64,000 nt of DNA, taken from NCBI GenBank assembly GCA_031216915.1, contig CM062289.1, forward strand, positions 447,602,910 to 447,666,909, given 5' to 3'. The notes below the pieces were generated by a model. That model was not told the origin of the DNA, did no database searches, and worked only from the letters and a program-made list of their open reading frames with translations. The DNA comes from Pictodentalium vernedei. Taxonomy: Eukaryota; Mollusca; Scaphopoda; Dentaliida; Dentaliidae. Positions 44,123-54,304 of this stretch are shown one piece after another. The number at the start of each line of letters is the position of its first letter. Within the stretch, counting starts at the first letter, position 1. The position numbers and the translations under genes are program-made.

Positions 44123-44325
44123 TTAGAATGATAAATGGCGCCAATTTCGGAACGTCCTTGACACTGCGCATGCGCAGTAGGGGCGAAGTGTGGAGGGCCT
44201 CTCAGGACATGTTTTCTTTAGTTTTAGATGCAAATTTTGGGGATTGGGGGGCAAAATTTGTGTTTGGCCCTATATTTTAAGAGTTAGCACCAGCTATGTC
44301 TGGGTCATTGGTACAGTATAAAAAT
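44123..44325 (-). repeat. DIRS copy C 5' inverted terminal repeat
   Basis: Inverted partner of 37324-37552. The element ends ACAGTATAAAAAT. Confidence 0.9.
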
Positions 44326-44399
44326 ATTTAATTTTTTGCTTCAACTTGATGTGTTAGTGCGACATGTATATGCTGTGCTGTGATGAAAGTGTCAATGAA

Positions 44400-46145
44400 G
44401 GGTGGGTTAATATGACCTCACAGTTAAGGTATGTGGCCCTCACAGTTAACGTATATCAACAAAAGTTACCAAGTTACAGTGAAATTATTCCAAAACGAGT
44501 CATCCTATAAAGTTACATTGAAATCCCTTCATAAATATGGCCTGTAGACTGTGCTAAAGGTTTTCGGGCTTCAGGCCCCTGTACCCGTCAGTTTCCCAAT
44601 TGCGTCCAAACATTCTCATCTAGACATTATATGAAGTCAACCTACCAAGTTTTTTGGGCTGTGGGCTTGGGCAGCCATCATGGTTGAATAATCACAACCA
44701 AAAGGAGACCTTCTCATCTGGGCATCATCTGGAGTGATCCTACGAAGTTACAATGAAATCACTTCATAAATATGACCTGTATACTGTGCTCAAGGTTTTT
44801 GGGCTTCGAGCCCCTGAAGCCGTCACAGTTGACCAATCACAACCAAAAGGGAATGTCATCATCTAGGCATTATATGGAGTCAAACTAACAGCTTACAATG
44901 AAATCCTTCCATAAATATGACCTATAGACTATGCTAAAGGTTTTGGGGCTTTGGGCTCGGGCAGCCATCAAGGCTGAATGATCGCGACCAAAAGGGAACG
45001 TTCTCATCTAGACATTATTTGGAGTCATCCTACCAAGGTACACTGAAATCACTTCATAAATATCACCTGTAGACAGTGCTAAAGGTTTTCGGGCTTCAGA
45101 CCCCTGTAGCCGTCACAGTTGCCTAAAGGTGTCCAAAAGGGGCTGTTCTCATCTAGACATTATATGAAGTCAACCTACCAAGTTACAATGAAATCCCTTC
45201 AAAAATATGAACTGAAGACTGTGATAAAGGTTTTCGGGCTTAGGGCTCGGACAGATATCATGGTTGAATGATCGCAACCAAAATGGGACATTCTCATCTG
45301 GGCATCATCTGGAGTGATCCTACGAAGTTACAATGAAATCCCTTCATAAATATGATCTGTAGACTGTGCTCAAGATTTTCGGGCTTCGGGCACCTGTAGC
45401 CATCACAGTTGACCAATTACGACCAAATGGGGACGTCATCATCTAGGCATTATATGGAGTCAACCTACTAAGTTACAATGAAATCCTTCCATAAATACGA
45501 CCTATAGACTTTGCTAAAGGTTTTTGGGCTCGGGCAGCCATCAAGGCTGAATGATCACGACCAAAAGGGGACGTTCTCATCTAGACATTATTTGGAGTCA
45601 TCCTACCAAGGTACAAGGAAATCCCTTCATAATTATGACCTGTAGACTGTTCTAAAGGTTTTCGGGCTTTGGGCCCCTGTAGCCATCACAGTTGCCCAAT
45701 CGTGTTCAAAAGGGGACGTTCTCATCTAGACATTATATGAAGTCAACCTACCAAGTTACAATGAAATCCCTTCATAATTATGACCTGTAGACTGTTCTAA
45801 AGGTTTTCGGGCGTCGGGCCCCTGTAGCTGTCACAGTTGCCCAATTGTGTCCAAAAGGGGATGTTCTCCTCTAGACATTATATGAAGTCAAACCTACCAA
45901 GTTACAATGAAATTCCTTCATAAATATGACCTGTAGACTGTGCTAAAGGTATTCGGGCTTCGGGCTCGCCATAATGGTTGAATGATCACAACCAAAAGGG
46001 GACATTCTCATCTGGGCATCATCTGGAGTGATCCTACGAAGTTACAATGAAATCCCTTCATAAATATGATCTGTAGACTGTGCTCAAGACATTTGGGCTT
46101 CGGGCACCTGTAGCCATCACGTTGACCAATCACGACCAAAAGGGT
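44400..46145. mobile_element. tandem-core element, copy 1 (Helitron/pearl-like)
   Basis: Head GTGGGTTAATATGACCTCAC, then about ten diverged ~165-180-bp units with AGTTACAATGAAATCCCTTC, GACCTGTAGACTGTGCTAAA and TCATCTAGACATTATATG. Breaks off after ACGACCAAAAGGG, 78 bp from a CNOT11 exon, without the 3' hairpin seen in copy 2. Confidence 0.75.
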
Positions 46146-46222
46146 TTGAAGTGAAGAGGACAGGTTTGCATGAAGATATAAAATTTTCTACCCCGGCTTT
46201 AATGGCTAGATAGTTAGCTTAC

Positions 46223-46385
46223 CTCATCTTCGGCAACATGAAGAGGTGGTGCAAGTCGTATAAAATCTGGACGTAAACAGTTTTCTACTGGTGGTTTAGA
46301 AGTTGGTCCTCCAGTCAATAATTGTTCTATTGTCTGTCGCTGAACATCAGCATTTATCTGTCCAGGTTTACCAAACTGATCAAAG
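46223..46385 (-). CDS. CNOT11: CNOT11 visible exon 4
   Basis: A 163-nt exon (completes the split codon, phase 0 out). It encodes FDQFGKPGQINADVQ followed by QTIEQLLTGG and then CLRPDFIRLAPPLHVAEDE. The last stretch corresponds to the strongly conserved FRPEFIRPPPPLH-type motif that opens the CNOT11 C-terminal domain (DUF2363 family). The acceptor is TTTCAG and the donor GTAAGCTAAC. The exon is sandwiched between two direct copies of the same tandem-array element (44400-46145 and 46869-49360). Confidence 0.95.
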
Positions 46386-46868
46386 CTGAAATTAACCATT
46401 AGTTTGGTCATATATTGAAAATGAGAATAGATTATAATTTACGGTTTGAGGTTGATGTTCTGAAATCAGGGGACACTATGGCAACCACTTCACTGCTTAT
46501 CTCTTAATTGAATAATTCCACTGATTGAATATAACTTCCAAATACAAAACCATTGACCATGTACACAGCACTTCATAAATCACCTGTCAAGAATTATGCG
46601 TATCAGCCACCAGTTAAGAATTATGCATAAAACACGGCTACAAAATTTCTCTTTTGTTCAATCCTACCAACAGTATGCTAAATGAAAGTGTCAATGACAC
46701 TGTAGCTTAACTTGTGTGTTGTGTTTGATGAAAAGGATAATGTTCAATGTTTATGAAAGGATTATGAAATAAGACAAGAATTATGATAATTGGGAATATG
46801 TTCATTTCTGTTCCCTGTATGCTATGTTTATGATAAAAATAATAGGTGTACACTGCACTAAAGAGCTG
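46386..46868. other. intron sequence between exon and tandem element
   Basis: About 480 bp of AT-rich intron with no recognised feature. Confidence 0.5.
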
Positions 46869-49360
46869 AGGGGTGGATTAATATGACCTCACAGTTAATG
46901 TATGTGGCCCTCACAATTAACGTATATCAACAAAAGTTACCAAGTTACAGTGAAATTATTCCAAAACGAGTCATCCTATCAAGTTACATTGAAATCCCTT
47001 CATAAATATGGACTGTAGACTGTGCTAATGGTTTTTGGGCTTCGGGCCCCGGTAGCCGTTAGTTTCCCAATTGTCCAAAGGGGACGTTCTCATCTGGGCA
47101 TCATCTGGTGTGATCCTACGAAGTTACAATGAAATCACTTCATAAATATAACCTGTAGACTGTGCTCAAGGTTTTTGGACTTTGGGCCCCTGAAGCCGTC
47201 ACAGTTGACCAATCACGACCAAAAGGGGTTGTCATCATCTAGGCATAATATGGAGTCAAACTAACAGGTCACAATGAAATCCTTCCATAAATATGACCTA
47301 TAGACTATGCTAAAGGTTTTAGGGTTTTGGGCTTGGGCAGCCATCAAGGCTGAATGTTTGCAACCAAAAGGGAACGTTCTCATCTAGACATTATTTGGAG
47401 TCATCCTACCAAGGTACAATGAAATCCCTTCATAATTATCACCTGTAGACTGTGCTAAAGGTTTTCGGGCTTCAGGAACCCTGCAGCCGTCACAGTTGCA
47501 TAATGGTGTCCAAAAGGGGTTGTTCTCATCTAGACATTATATGAAGTCAACCTACCAAGTTACAATGAAATCCCTTCATAAATATGAACTGAAGACTGTG
47601 CTGGAGGTTTTCGGGCTTTGGGCTCGGGCAGAAATCATGGTTGAATGATCGCAACCAAAAGGGGACGTTCTCATCTAGACATTATTTGGAGTCATCCTAC
47701 CAAGGTACAATGAAATCCCTTCATAAATATGACCTGTAGACTGTGCTAAAGGCATTATATTTATATGGAGTCAACCTAACAAGTTACAATGAAATCCTTC
47801 CATAAATATGATCTATAGACTATGCTAAAGGTCTTTGGGCTCGGGCAGCCATAAAGGCTGAATGATCGCAACCAAAAGGGGACGTTCTCATCTAGACGTT
47901 ATTTGGAGTCATCCTACCAAGGTACAATGAAATCCCTTCATAAATATGACCTGTAGACTGTGCTAAAGGCATTATATTTATATGGAGTCAACCTAACAAG
48001 TTACAATGAAATCCTTCCATAAATATGTTGACCAAAAGGGGATGTTCTCATCTAGACATTATTTGGAGTTATCCTACCAAGGTACAAGGAAATCCCTTCA
48101 TAATTATGACCTGTAGACTGTTCTAAAGGTTTTTGGGCTTTGGGCCCCTGTAGCCGTCACAGTTGCCCAATCGTGTTCAAAAGGGGACGTTCTCATCTAG
48201 ACATTATATGAAGTCAACCTACCAAGTTACAATGAAATCCCTTCATAAATATGACCTGTAGACTGTGCTAAAGGTTTTCAGGCTTTGGGCTCGGGCAGCC
48301 ATCATGGTTGAATGATCACAACCAAAGGGGACAATCTCATCTGGGCATCATCTGAAGTGATCCTATGAAGTTACAATGAAATCCCTTCATAAATATGACC
48401 TGTAGACTGTGCTCAAGGTTTTCGGGCTTCGGGCGCCTGTAGCCATCACAGTTGACCAATCACGACCAAAAGGGGATGTCATCATCTAGGCATTATATGG
48501 AGTCAACCTAACAGGTTACAATGAAATCCTTCCATAAATATGACCTTTTGCCTATGCTAAAGATTTTTGGGCTTGGGCACCCATCAAGGCTGAATGATCG
48601 CGATCAAATGGAACGTTCTCATCTAGACATTATTTGGAGTCATCCTACCAAGTTACACTGAAATCCCTTCATAAATGTGACCTGTACACTGTGCTAAAGG
48701 TTTTCGGGCTTTGGGCCCCTGTAGCCGCCACAGTTGCCCAATCACGTCCAAAAGGGAACTTTCTCATCTAGACATTATATGAAGTTAACCCACCAAGTTA
48801 CAATGAAATTCCTCAATAAATATGACCTGTAGACTGTGCTAAAGATTTTTGGGTTTTGGGCTCAGGCAGTCATCACGGTTGGCAGATCATGCCCAAATGG
48901 AGATATTCTCATCTAGACATCATAAGGAGTCATCCTACCAAGTTACAATGAAATCCCTCCATATTAAACATGACCTGCAGGCTGTGCTAAAAGTTTTTGG
49001 GTTTCTGGCTTGGGCAGCCATCACGGTGGACAGATCATGCCCAAAGGGGACGTTCTCATCTAGGCATTATACAGAGGCATCCTACCAAGTTACAGTGAAA
49101 TCCCTTCATAAATACGACCTGTAGACTGTGCTAAGGGTTTTCAGGTTTTGGGCTCGGGCATCCATACCGGTTGACCAATCGCGATCAAAAGGAGACGTTC
49201 TCATCTAGACATGACCCCAAACCTGCATATGAAATTTTGTGACGACAGACAAGAACTGTGGGGTGTAGCCCGTGCTAAAGGAAAATGTGAACAGACTCAC
49301 GGACTAACAGACTTCCGCACACGTGATAGCAATAGCTTATCTTGACTTAAGTTAAGCTAA
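46869..49360. mobile_element. tandem-core element, copy 2, with complete 3' end
   Basis: Same head as copy 1 (GTGGATTAATATGACCTCAC), about fourteen units, then a unique tail (CAGACAAGAACTGTGGGGTG) and a hairpin-like TTATCTTGACTTAAGTTAAG followed by CTAA. Two units have an internal deletion joined to GGCATTATATTTATATGGAG, repeated in tandem (47750 and 47970), indicating unequal exchange. Confidence 0.75.
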
Positions 49361-49523
49361 AAAATGATAATACAGTTTTTCAAAACCCGACATTAAAATT
49401 TTAACCTATTGAAAGGAAGTTGAAACCGTGAGATTCATTGTCACGATCATGAAGGTGTGATTGTAAGGCACATGCCAAAATCGTGAAATCTGATATGTCT
49501 GCATGTCTGGTACATGTACATAC

Positions 49524-49639
49524 CTGGTTGGTTTTGTATCTGGGTCAGACACCACACATGGAATTGCTGATTTACTTTGTGCTGGCATCTCACTTTGTCT
49601 CTCAGAAAATGCAATCTGCAACCCACTCACATCAAATGA
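49524..49639 (-). CDS. CNOT11: CNOT11 visible exon 3
   Basis: A 116-nt exon (phase 0 in, phase 2 out). It starts [19 protein letters not shown] and ends with the split codon AG|C. The donor is GTATGTACATG and the acceptor is TATTGCAG. DVSGLQ and ERQSE match the corresponding CNOT11 segment, and DPDTKP follows. A TTAA-flanked MITE starts 22 bp upstream of the acceptor, so the branch point and polypyrimidine tract may lie within or beside inserted DNA. Confidence 0.92.
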
Positions 49640-49661
49640 CTGCAATAGAAATATAGCTGCA

Positions 49662-50161
49662 TTAAGTCCTAATTTAATTTTTTTAAAAAATTTCAACAAA
49701 ACCACATCATGTGACCCCTCAATGGAACAAGCTCAATTCCAATGAAGGGTCACATGATATGGTTTTGTTGAAAAATTTTGAATTTTTTTTTTTTTAACCC
49801 TTTACCTAACCTGAAAAGCAGACGACACTTGCAAAAATAATTCTTGAATAACTAATTTTTTTCATTTTTTGTTTCAAAAACATAGGTTATGACCCCTTGT
49901 TGGAACGAGCTCGATGAGCTCGTTCCAACAAGGGGTCATAACTTATGTTTTTGAGACAAAAAATGAAAAAAATAATGAAAATTAATTGGCAATTTTTAAG
50001 AATAGCGCTGGCCGGTTTTGGCCGTTACGTTAGGTAAAGGGTTAAAGGCTCAATTTGAAAATTACGAGGACGGAAGTGGGTGATTCATTAGGTAAAGGGT
50101 TAATGGCTCAATTTGAAAATTACGAGGGCGGAAGTGGGTTATTCATTAGATAAAGGGTTAA
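49662..50161. mobile_element. subfamily-2 MITE interrupted by a subfamily-1 MITE
   Basis: Left arm with the CATCATGTGACCCC palindrome (49690-49770). Right arm after the nested element (50046-50103, ACGAGGACGGAAGTGGGTGA ... GGTAAAGGGTTAA), followed by a tandem copy of that right arm (50104-50161). Confidence 0.75.
49794..50045. mobile_element. piggyBac-like MITE, subfamily 1, nested
   Basis: TTAA at 49794 and 50042. Arms GACCCCTTGTTGGAACGAGC and exact complement: both arms share T/A changes relative to other copies. Sits inside 49662-50161. Confidence 0.88.
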
Positions 50162-50344
50162 AACTAGTAAAGACAAGCACAGTTTATATTACAATGATCA
50201 GCCACAGATGCTCAAACGGAACATGAACACAAGCAAATGAATCAATATTAAATCACACCTCCTCAACATCACCCTAAACAAAATGTTAACCTTGGGAAAA
50301 AAAAGCTTTCACCAAAATCTTTAACCAGAGAATTCAAATTTCCT

Positions 50345-50595
50345 TTAACCCTTTACCTAACATGAAAAGCAGACGACACTTGCCCAAAAAATTCTTGAAT
50401 AACTAATTTTTTTCATTTTTTGTCTCAAAAACATAGGTTATGACCCCTCGATGGAACGAGCTCGACGAGCTCGTTCCAACGAGGGGTCATAACCTATGTT
50501 TTTGAGACAAAAAATGAAAAAATGATGAAAATTAATTAACGATTTTTGAGAATAGCGCTGGCTGGTTCTGGCCGTTACGTTGGGTAAAGGGTTAA
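50345..50595. mobile_element. piggyBac-like MITE, subfamily 1
   Basis: TTAA borders, TIR CCCTTTACCTAACATGAAAA and GTTGGGTAAAGGG. Long palindrome around GAGCTCGACGAGCTC at about 50459-50473. Confidence 0.88.
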
Positions 50596-50709
50596 CAGCC
50601 AGACAGAGTAAAATGTTCTGAATACATGGTTGAAATATGTTTGCATGACAGAATTTTTAATATTATAACTGTGCGATAAAAACATGATTATTACGCATAA
50701 CATAACCCA

Positions 50710-50790
50710 GATATTTATTTATTTATTGGTGTTTAAGATTACATATTTCTGCACACACTGCTAATCATGACCACGGCATGGAGATAAAGC
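50710..50790 (-). mobile_element. SINE 3' fragment, reverse
   Basis: TTTATTTATTGGTGTTTAAG followed by ATTACATATTTCTGCACACA, the reverse of the SINE 3' region. Confidence 0.65.
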
Positions 50791-50875
50791 AAAGTTCAGG
50801 AAATCGTTTATACCAATACTGCCAATGTTATAGGACTTACTCCCCAAGCATTGGCAACCGAGTCCTATTTTACCA

Positions 50876-51233
50876 GGGGGCGCAGTGGCTCAGTTGGTAG
50901 AGGTGCAGGCTGCAAGCCGAGAGGTCCTCGGTTCGAATCCCACCTGCGGCAACCGCGTTGTGTCCTTGGGCAAGACACTTCACCCCCATTGCCCACGTGG
51001 GGCACAGTAACGCTGTGTACTAAGGCGTACTACACGTTGATGGTGCTCCTGTCTTCAACCAATGCTAATCCTGCTCGTGTGGAGTTAGTATGTTGGGGAG
51101 CTGACAGTTGCTCGCCGTTGCTCGGTGGTTCTCTCCAGGTACTCCGGTTTCCTCCACCTGTAAAACTGTCAAGGACATGATTAGCCATTGTGCAAAAATA
51201 TGTGACCTTAAACACCAATAAATATAAATAAAT
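50876..51233 (+). mobile_element. tRNA-derived SINE, full length
   Basis: The head looks like a tRNA (A box TGGCTCAGTTGGTAGAGG, B box GGTTCGAATCC). A conserved body follows (TGTCCTTGGGCAAGACACTT, CTGTGTACTAAGGCGTACTA), then the tail ACCTTAAACACCAATAAAT. The most intact copy here and antisense to CNOT11. Transcription by Pol III is inferred from the boxes. Confidence 0.88.
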
Positions 51234-51353
51234 TACCAGTAAAACAGAGTAAACCCAGTAAACAAGCACTGCTTCACTTCCTGGGGCTCCCCCAGGGAAA
51301 CATGACTTACAGATCATATTTCGTAAAGTAAAATTAACTTCATCTTCACCTAC

Positions 51354-51407
51354 CTGCATGTTTCCGACGTCCATATGTATAATTTGTGTTGGTGTCTTTT
51401 TAAATAA
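51354..51407 (-). CDS. CNOT11: CNOT11 visible exon 2
   Basis: A 54-nt exon of 18 codons, phase 0 at both ends. The acceptor lies after a T-rich tract ending TTTTAG and the donor is GTAGGTGAAG. The peptide is LFKKTPTQIIHMDVGNMQ. The FKKTP and MDVGNM motifs are diagnostic of CNOT11 in the linker between its N-terminal region and the C-terminal domain. A tRNA-derived SINE ends about 120 bp into the downstream intron. Confidence 0.92.
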
Positions 51408-51448
51408 CTAAAAAAAAGAAGGTATAAAATAATTAAGAAAGAAGACAA

Positions 51449-51540
51449 TTAACTCTCAACCAATGAGTATTTTCTTGAATTTTTCATAAAATCAGTCATG
51501 GCTGCTGAATTGCAGCCATGACTTTATGAAATGTACATTG
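51449..51540. mobile_element. TTAA foldback MITE remnant (TCATGGCTGC palindrome)
   Basis: TTAACTCTCAACC left end (compare GGTTAAGAGTTAA at 34295) and palindrome CATAAAATCAGTCATGGCTG ... at 51484-51532. Right end lost. Confidence 0.65.
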
Positions 51541-51749
51541 GGTCTGTGTTATGAATTCTTTGTTAAGAATATAATAATAACACTTTGGCTGGCAGCTGAT
51601 ATGTCATGGTTCTCACGTGAGAAGGCCTTGACTAACCCTGTGTTCCCAAATGCCACCCTGTCGTGTCCCCATGTCTCTCCTCCCAACACCTGGAAACGAA
51701 TGGTTTGATCACATTCCGTACTCCATTATTTCCATGTACATGCAGTTGC

Positions 51750-51981
51750 TTAACCCTTTATCTAACATGAAAAGCAGACAACACTTGCAAAAAAAATTAT
51801 TGAATAACTCATTTTTTGTCTCAAAAACATAGGTTATGACCCTTCTTTAGATTGAGCATGTCGAGCTCGTTCCAAAGAGGGTCATAACCTATGTTTTTTG
51901 AGACAAAAAATTTAAAAAATTAGTTATTCAAGAATTGTGTTTGCAAGTGTCGTCTGCTTTTCATGTTAGGCAAAGGGTTAA
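51750..51981. mobile_element. piggyBac-like MITE, subfamily 1
   Basis: TTAA at 51750 and 51978, TIR CCCTTTATCTAACATGAAAA / GGCAAAGGG, palindrome with ATAGGTTATGACCC arms. Confidence 0.86.
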
Positions 51982-52347
51982 CAGGATTTCTGCAAAATAA
52001 ATAGCAACAACAAATGCATGATCTTGCCGAAGCGAGATTTCATTAGTAGTTGCTGTTTAATTAGGCAGAAATTCTGTTAAGATGGAAACAGCATGTTATT
52101 ATATTCATAGTGTGGATGTAATGCTCAACCTTTGAGTCAAGATAGTTCAAAAAAGCTGTCAAAGAATCAAATTGAAGCACTTTTTAAGAACTATTCAAAG
52201 AATTTGCCAATGATTTTCAAGGTCTATGAGGACTGTACCAAATTAGACAAATGATCCATTTTATTCAGCAGTCAGTCGCCTCTAAAGAGATCAATTTTTC
52301 ATTCACCTACTTTCTAAAAGCTTTTACAAATATCCTTACTTGAATTA

Positions 52348-53013
52348 CCGTATTTACTCTATGTATTGGGACAGGTAAAAATAAATATTTTCACAGATGT
52401 CCCACATCTTAGAAAATGGGGGAAAAACACAACCTGGTCTTGTTTTGATGCTGAATCAAGTTGTGTGTGATTCGTTTTCCATCACTATATATGAAAATCG
52501 CCATCCAATTTTCTTTTAGACTTTCATTTTTTGCTTCCAAAACATAGCTTATGCCCCTCATTGGAACGAGTGCATTGCGCCCGTTCTAATGAGGGGTCAT
52601 AAGCTATGTTTTGGAAGCAAAAAATAAAAATTTTTAGTTACACAAGAATTCTTTTTATGAGTGTCATCTGTCACTTGCGTTCAGTAAAGGGTTAAAGACT
52701 GTCACAATGTAATATTAAATAGTCTTCCTCATGTCAGTCCGGACTGTAAATATTTAAACTTTGGAATAGATTTAAATAAAAACAACACAAATCAGTATAC
52801 ATTATCAATATTTTATTGTTTAAAAAGGAAAATTAAACACAAACTTAGCTTCAATAATGAGCATTTTGCACTGAAAACGCTTTCAGGTGACTGGGCCAAC
52901 TGGAAACAAGTCTCCTGAGTGTCTCAAACATTGGAGAATAAAAAAAAAAAAATTTTCTGGAAAAAATGTGTGTCCCAAATTATAGAGTGTCCCAATATAT
53001 AGAGTAAATACGG
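52348..53013. mobile_element. TA-flanked TIR element containing a MITE
   Basis: Ends CCGTATTTACTCTATGTATT and AATATATAGAGTAAATACGG are inverted, each flanked by TA (52346-52347, 53014-53015), as in Tc1/mariner-type elements. The inner region holds a foldback MITE (about 52490-52695). No transposase frame. Confidence 0.72.
52490..52695. mobile_element. TTAA-family MITE variant
   Basis: Palindrome arms AACATAGCTTATGCCCCTCA with an ATTGCGCCC core (52540-52618). Right end CAGTAAAGGGTTAA. Left end not clear. Confidence 0.65.
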
Positions 53014-53079
53014 TACCATTTTATCCAGAATCATTATCAACTTTGTACTGATAATAAACCAACTATTATGATGACATGA

Positions 53080-53155
53080 TGATGAAATACTGTGATGTAA
53101 CACACTGTTGGAAAGGGCTCTCTGAGCTCTTTCCAACAGTGTATTATATCACAAG
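53080..53155. repeat. palindrome (TTGGAAAGAGCTC type)
   Basis: Foldback with arms GTAACACACTGTTGGAAAG and near complement around CTCTCTGAGC. No target duplication identified. Confidence 0.6.
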
Positions 53156-53258
53156 CTTATTATCTGATTACTGACAGAAACTCATGAAATAAAATGCACT
53201 GGTCTTGAATCTACACACCAGAGTGAGGCGAGTTATCTTGAAACTTCTTGTCTCAAAG

Positions 53259-53933
53259 CAGTGCTCAAAATAACTTTTTTTCTTTGCGTAGCAAAATGCT
53301 ACACATTTCCAAAAAATGAATAGCATTTTGTAAAAATTACATAGCTATTTTTATACACCAGAGTTATGTTATGCTGTTTTGTATTGAATTCTTCTAAGTA
53401 GATAGAATAGTTTCCATCCATTTCAGGGCATTTCCAAATGACATGCAACACATGAAACGTTTACTATGTTTTTTTTAACTGAACTGCATTTAAGGGATGC
53501 ATGGATTTGGATATTTTCAGATGGCGTCTTGGTTGTTTAACAGAGTTCTCAAAATGGAAGCTGGGGTTTTTAATTTGATGGGCTTGAAGTTATTTTTAAT
53601 GGACATTTTATGCAACATGTTGTAAAAACAGGAAGAATTTAAACCAGTAGAATTCATCTTACATATGAAATTGCTGATGATGCTTGATGGAGCGTTAATC
53701 TGAGTTATGCCTGGAATGTTACACAATCAGAAGTAAAGCATCAGTGAATTAGTTTTCAAATTTGTTTGCAAATTTTCATTTACATTTTGCGATACAAGAT
53801 AATCAACTGCAGCCTAATAGGCTGCAGTTGATTATCTTGTATCACAAAATGCTATACATAATTGAACACTGCGTAGCTTTTTGCAAGTTTTGGGTAGCAA
53901 AAAGCGACGCGACACCACTTATTTTGAGCCCTG
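53259..53933. mobile_element. hAT-like MITE with 60-bp central palindrome
   Basis: Perfect 8-bp duplication TCTCAAAG (53251-53258, 53934-53941). Termini CAGTGCTCAAAATAA and TTATTTTGAGCCCTG. Near its right part a palindrome (about 53790-53852; arms GATACAAGATAATCAACTGC). The CAG-starting termini and 8-bp duplication point to hAT. No transposase frame. Confidence 0.85.
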
Positions 53934-53941
53934 TCTCAAAG

Positions 53942-54304
53942 GTTGTAGGCAAACAGAATTTAAGTACTTTTCAAGGAAGATGGTGGAAAACAAATTCAAG
54001 CACTTCTCTAAGAAAGTGGCATAATTCAATGACTTTTCATTTGAGTGGGAGTACTGTGTAAGGTCTTTCTGGCAAAACATGCAACCGATAGGAGCAATTT
54101 TAAAAGTTATGCTGTATTTCTTTGTCATAAACTGCAGTTCGTTAGCATTTTTTAAAGCGACGTAACCCCCAAGTAACCTAAACGATCGTTTGCGGGTTAT
54201 TTCCAGGCCTGCAAATCAGAAACTGGAGGGGTTGGGGTTGTGCATTCTCTGACAATACTTTTCTACAACTGATATATTTTATGCAATTAAGTAAGTCTGT
54301 TGTG
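53942..54304. other. intron sequence, nothing recognised
   Basis: No gene or named element seen. Confidence 0.4.

Larger units (their letters stand above)
37324..44325 (-). mobile_element. DIRS-type retrotransposon, copy C (full length, defective)
   Basis: 7.0 kb in CNOT11 sense orientation. ITRs 37324-37552 and 44123-44325 share private variants (CTGAGAGG, AAAACTAAAG, CCATTTATC). ICR at 37626-37714 with junction at 37679/37680. HEVR motif with R codon 38468-38470 and H codon 38477-38479. Two gag-like modules, the first longer than in A or B through an internal duplication (about 42200-42430). Frames broken. Confidence 0.9.

Noticed and set aside
50876..50950. Apparent tRNA gene with A and B boxes
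   Set aside because: It is followed by the conserved SINE body and tail shared with 11769-12100 and 12683-12935, so it is a SINE head rather than a functional tRNA gene.
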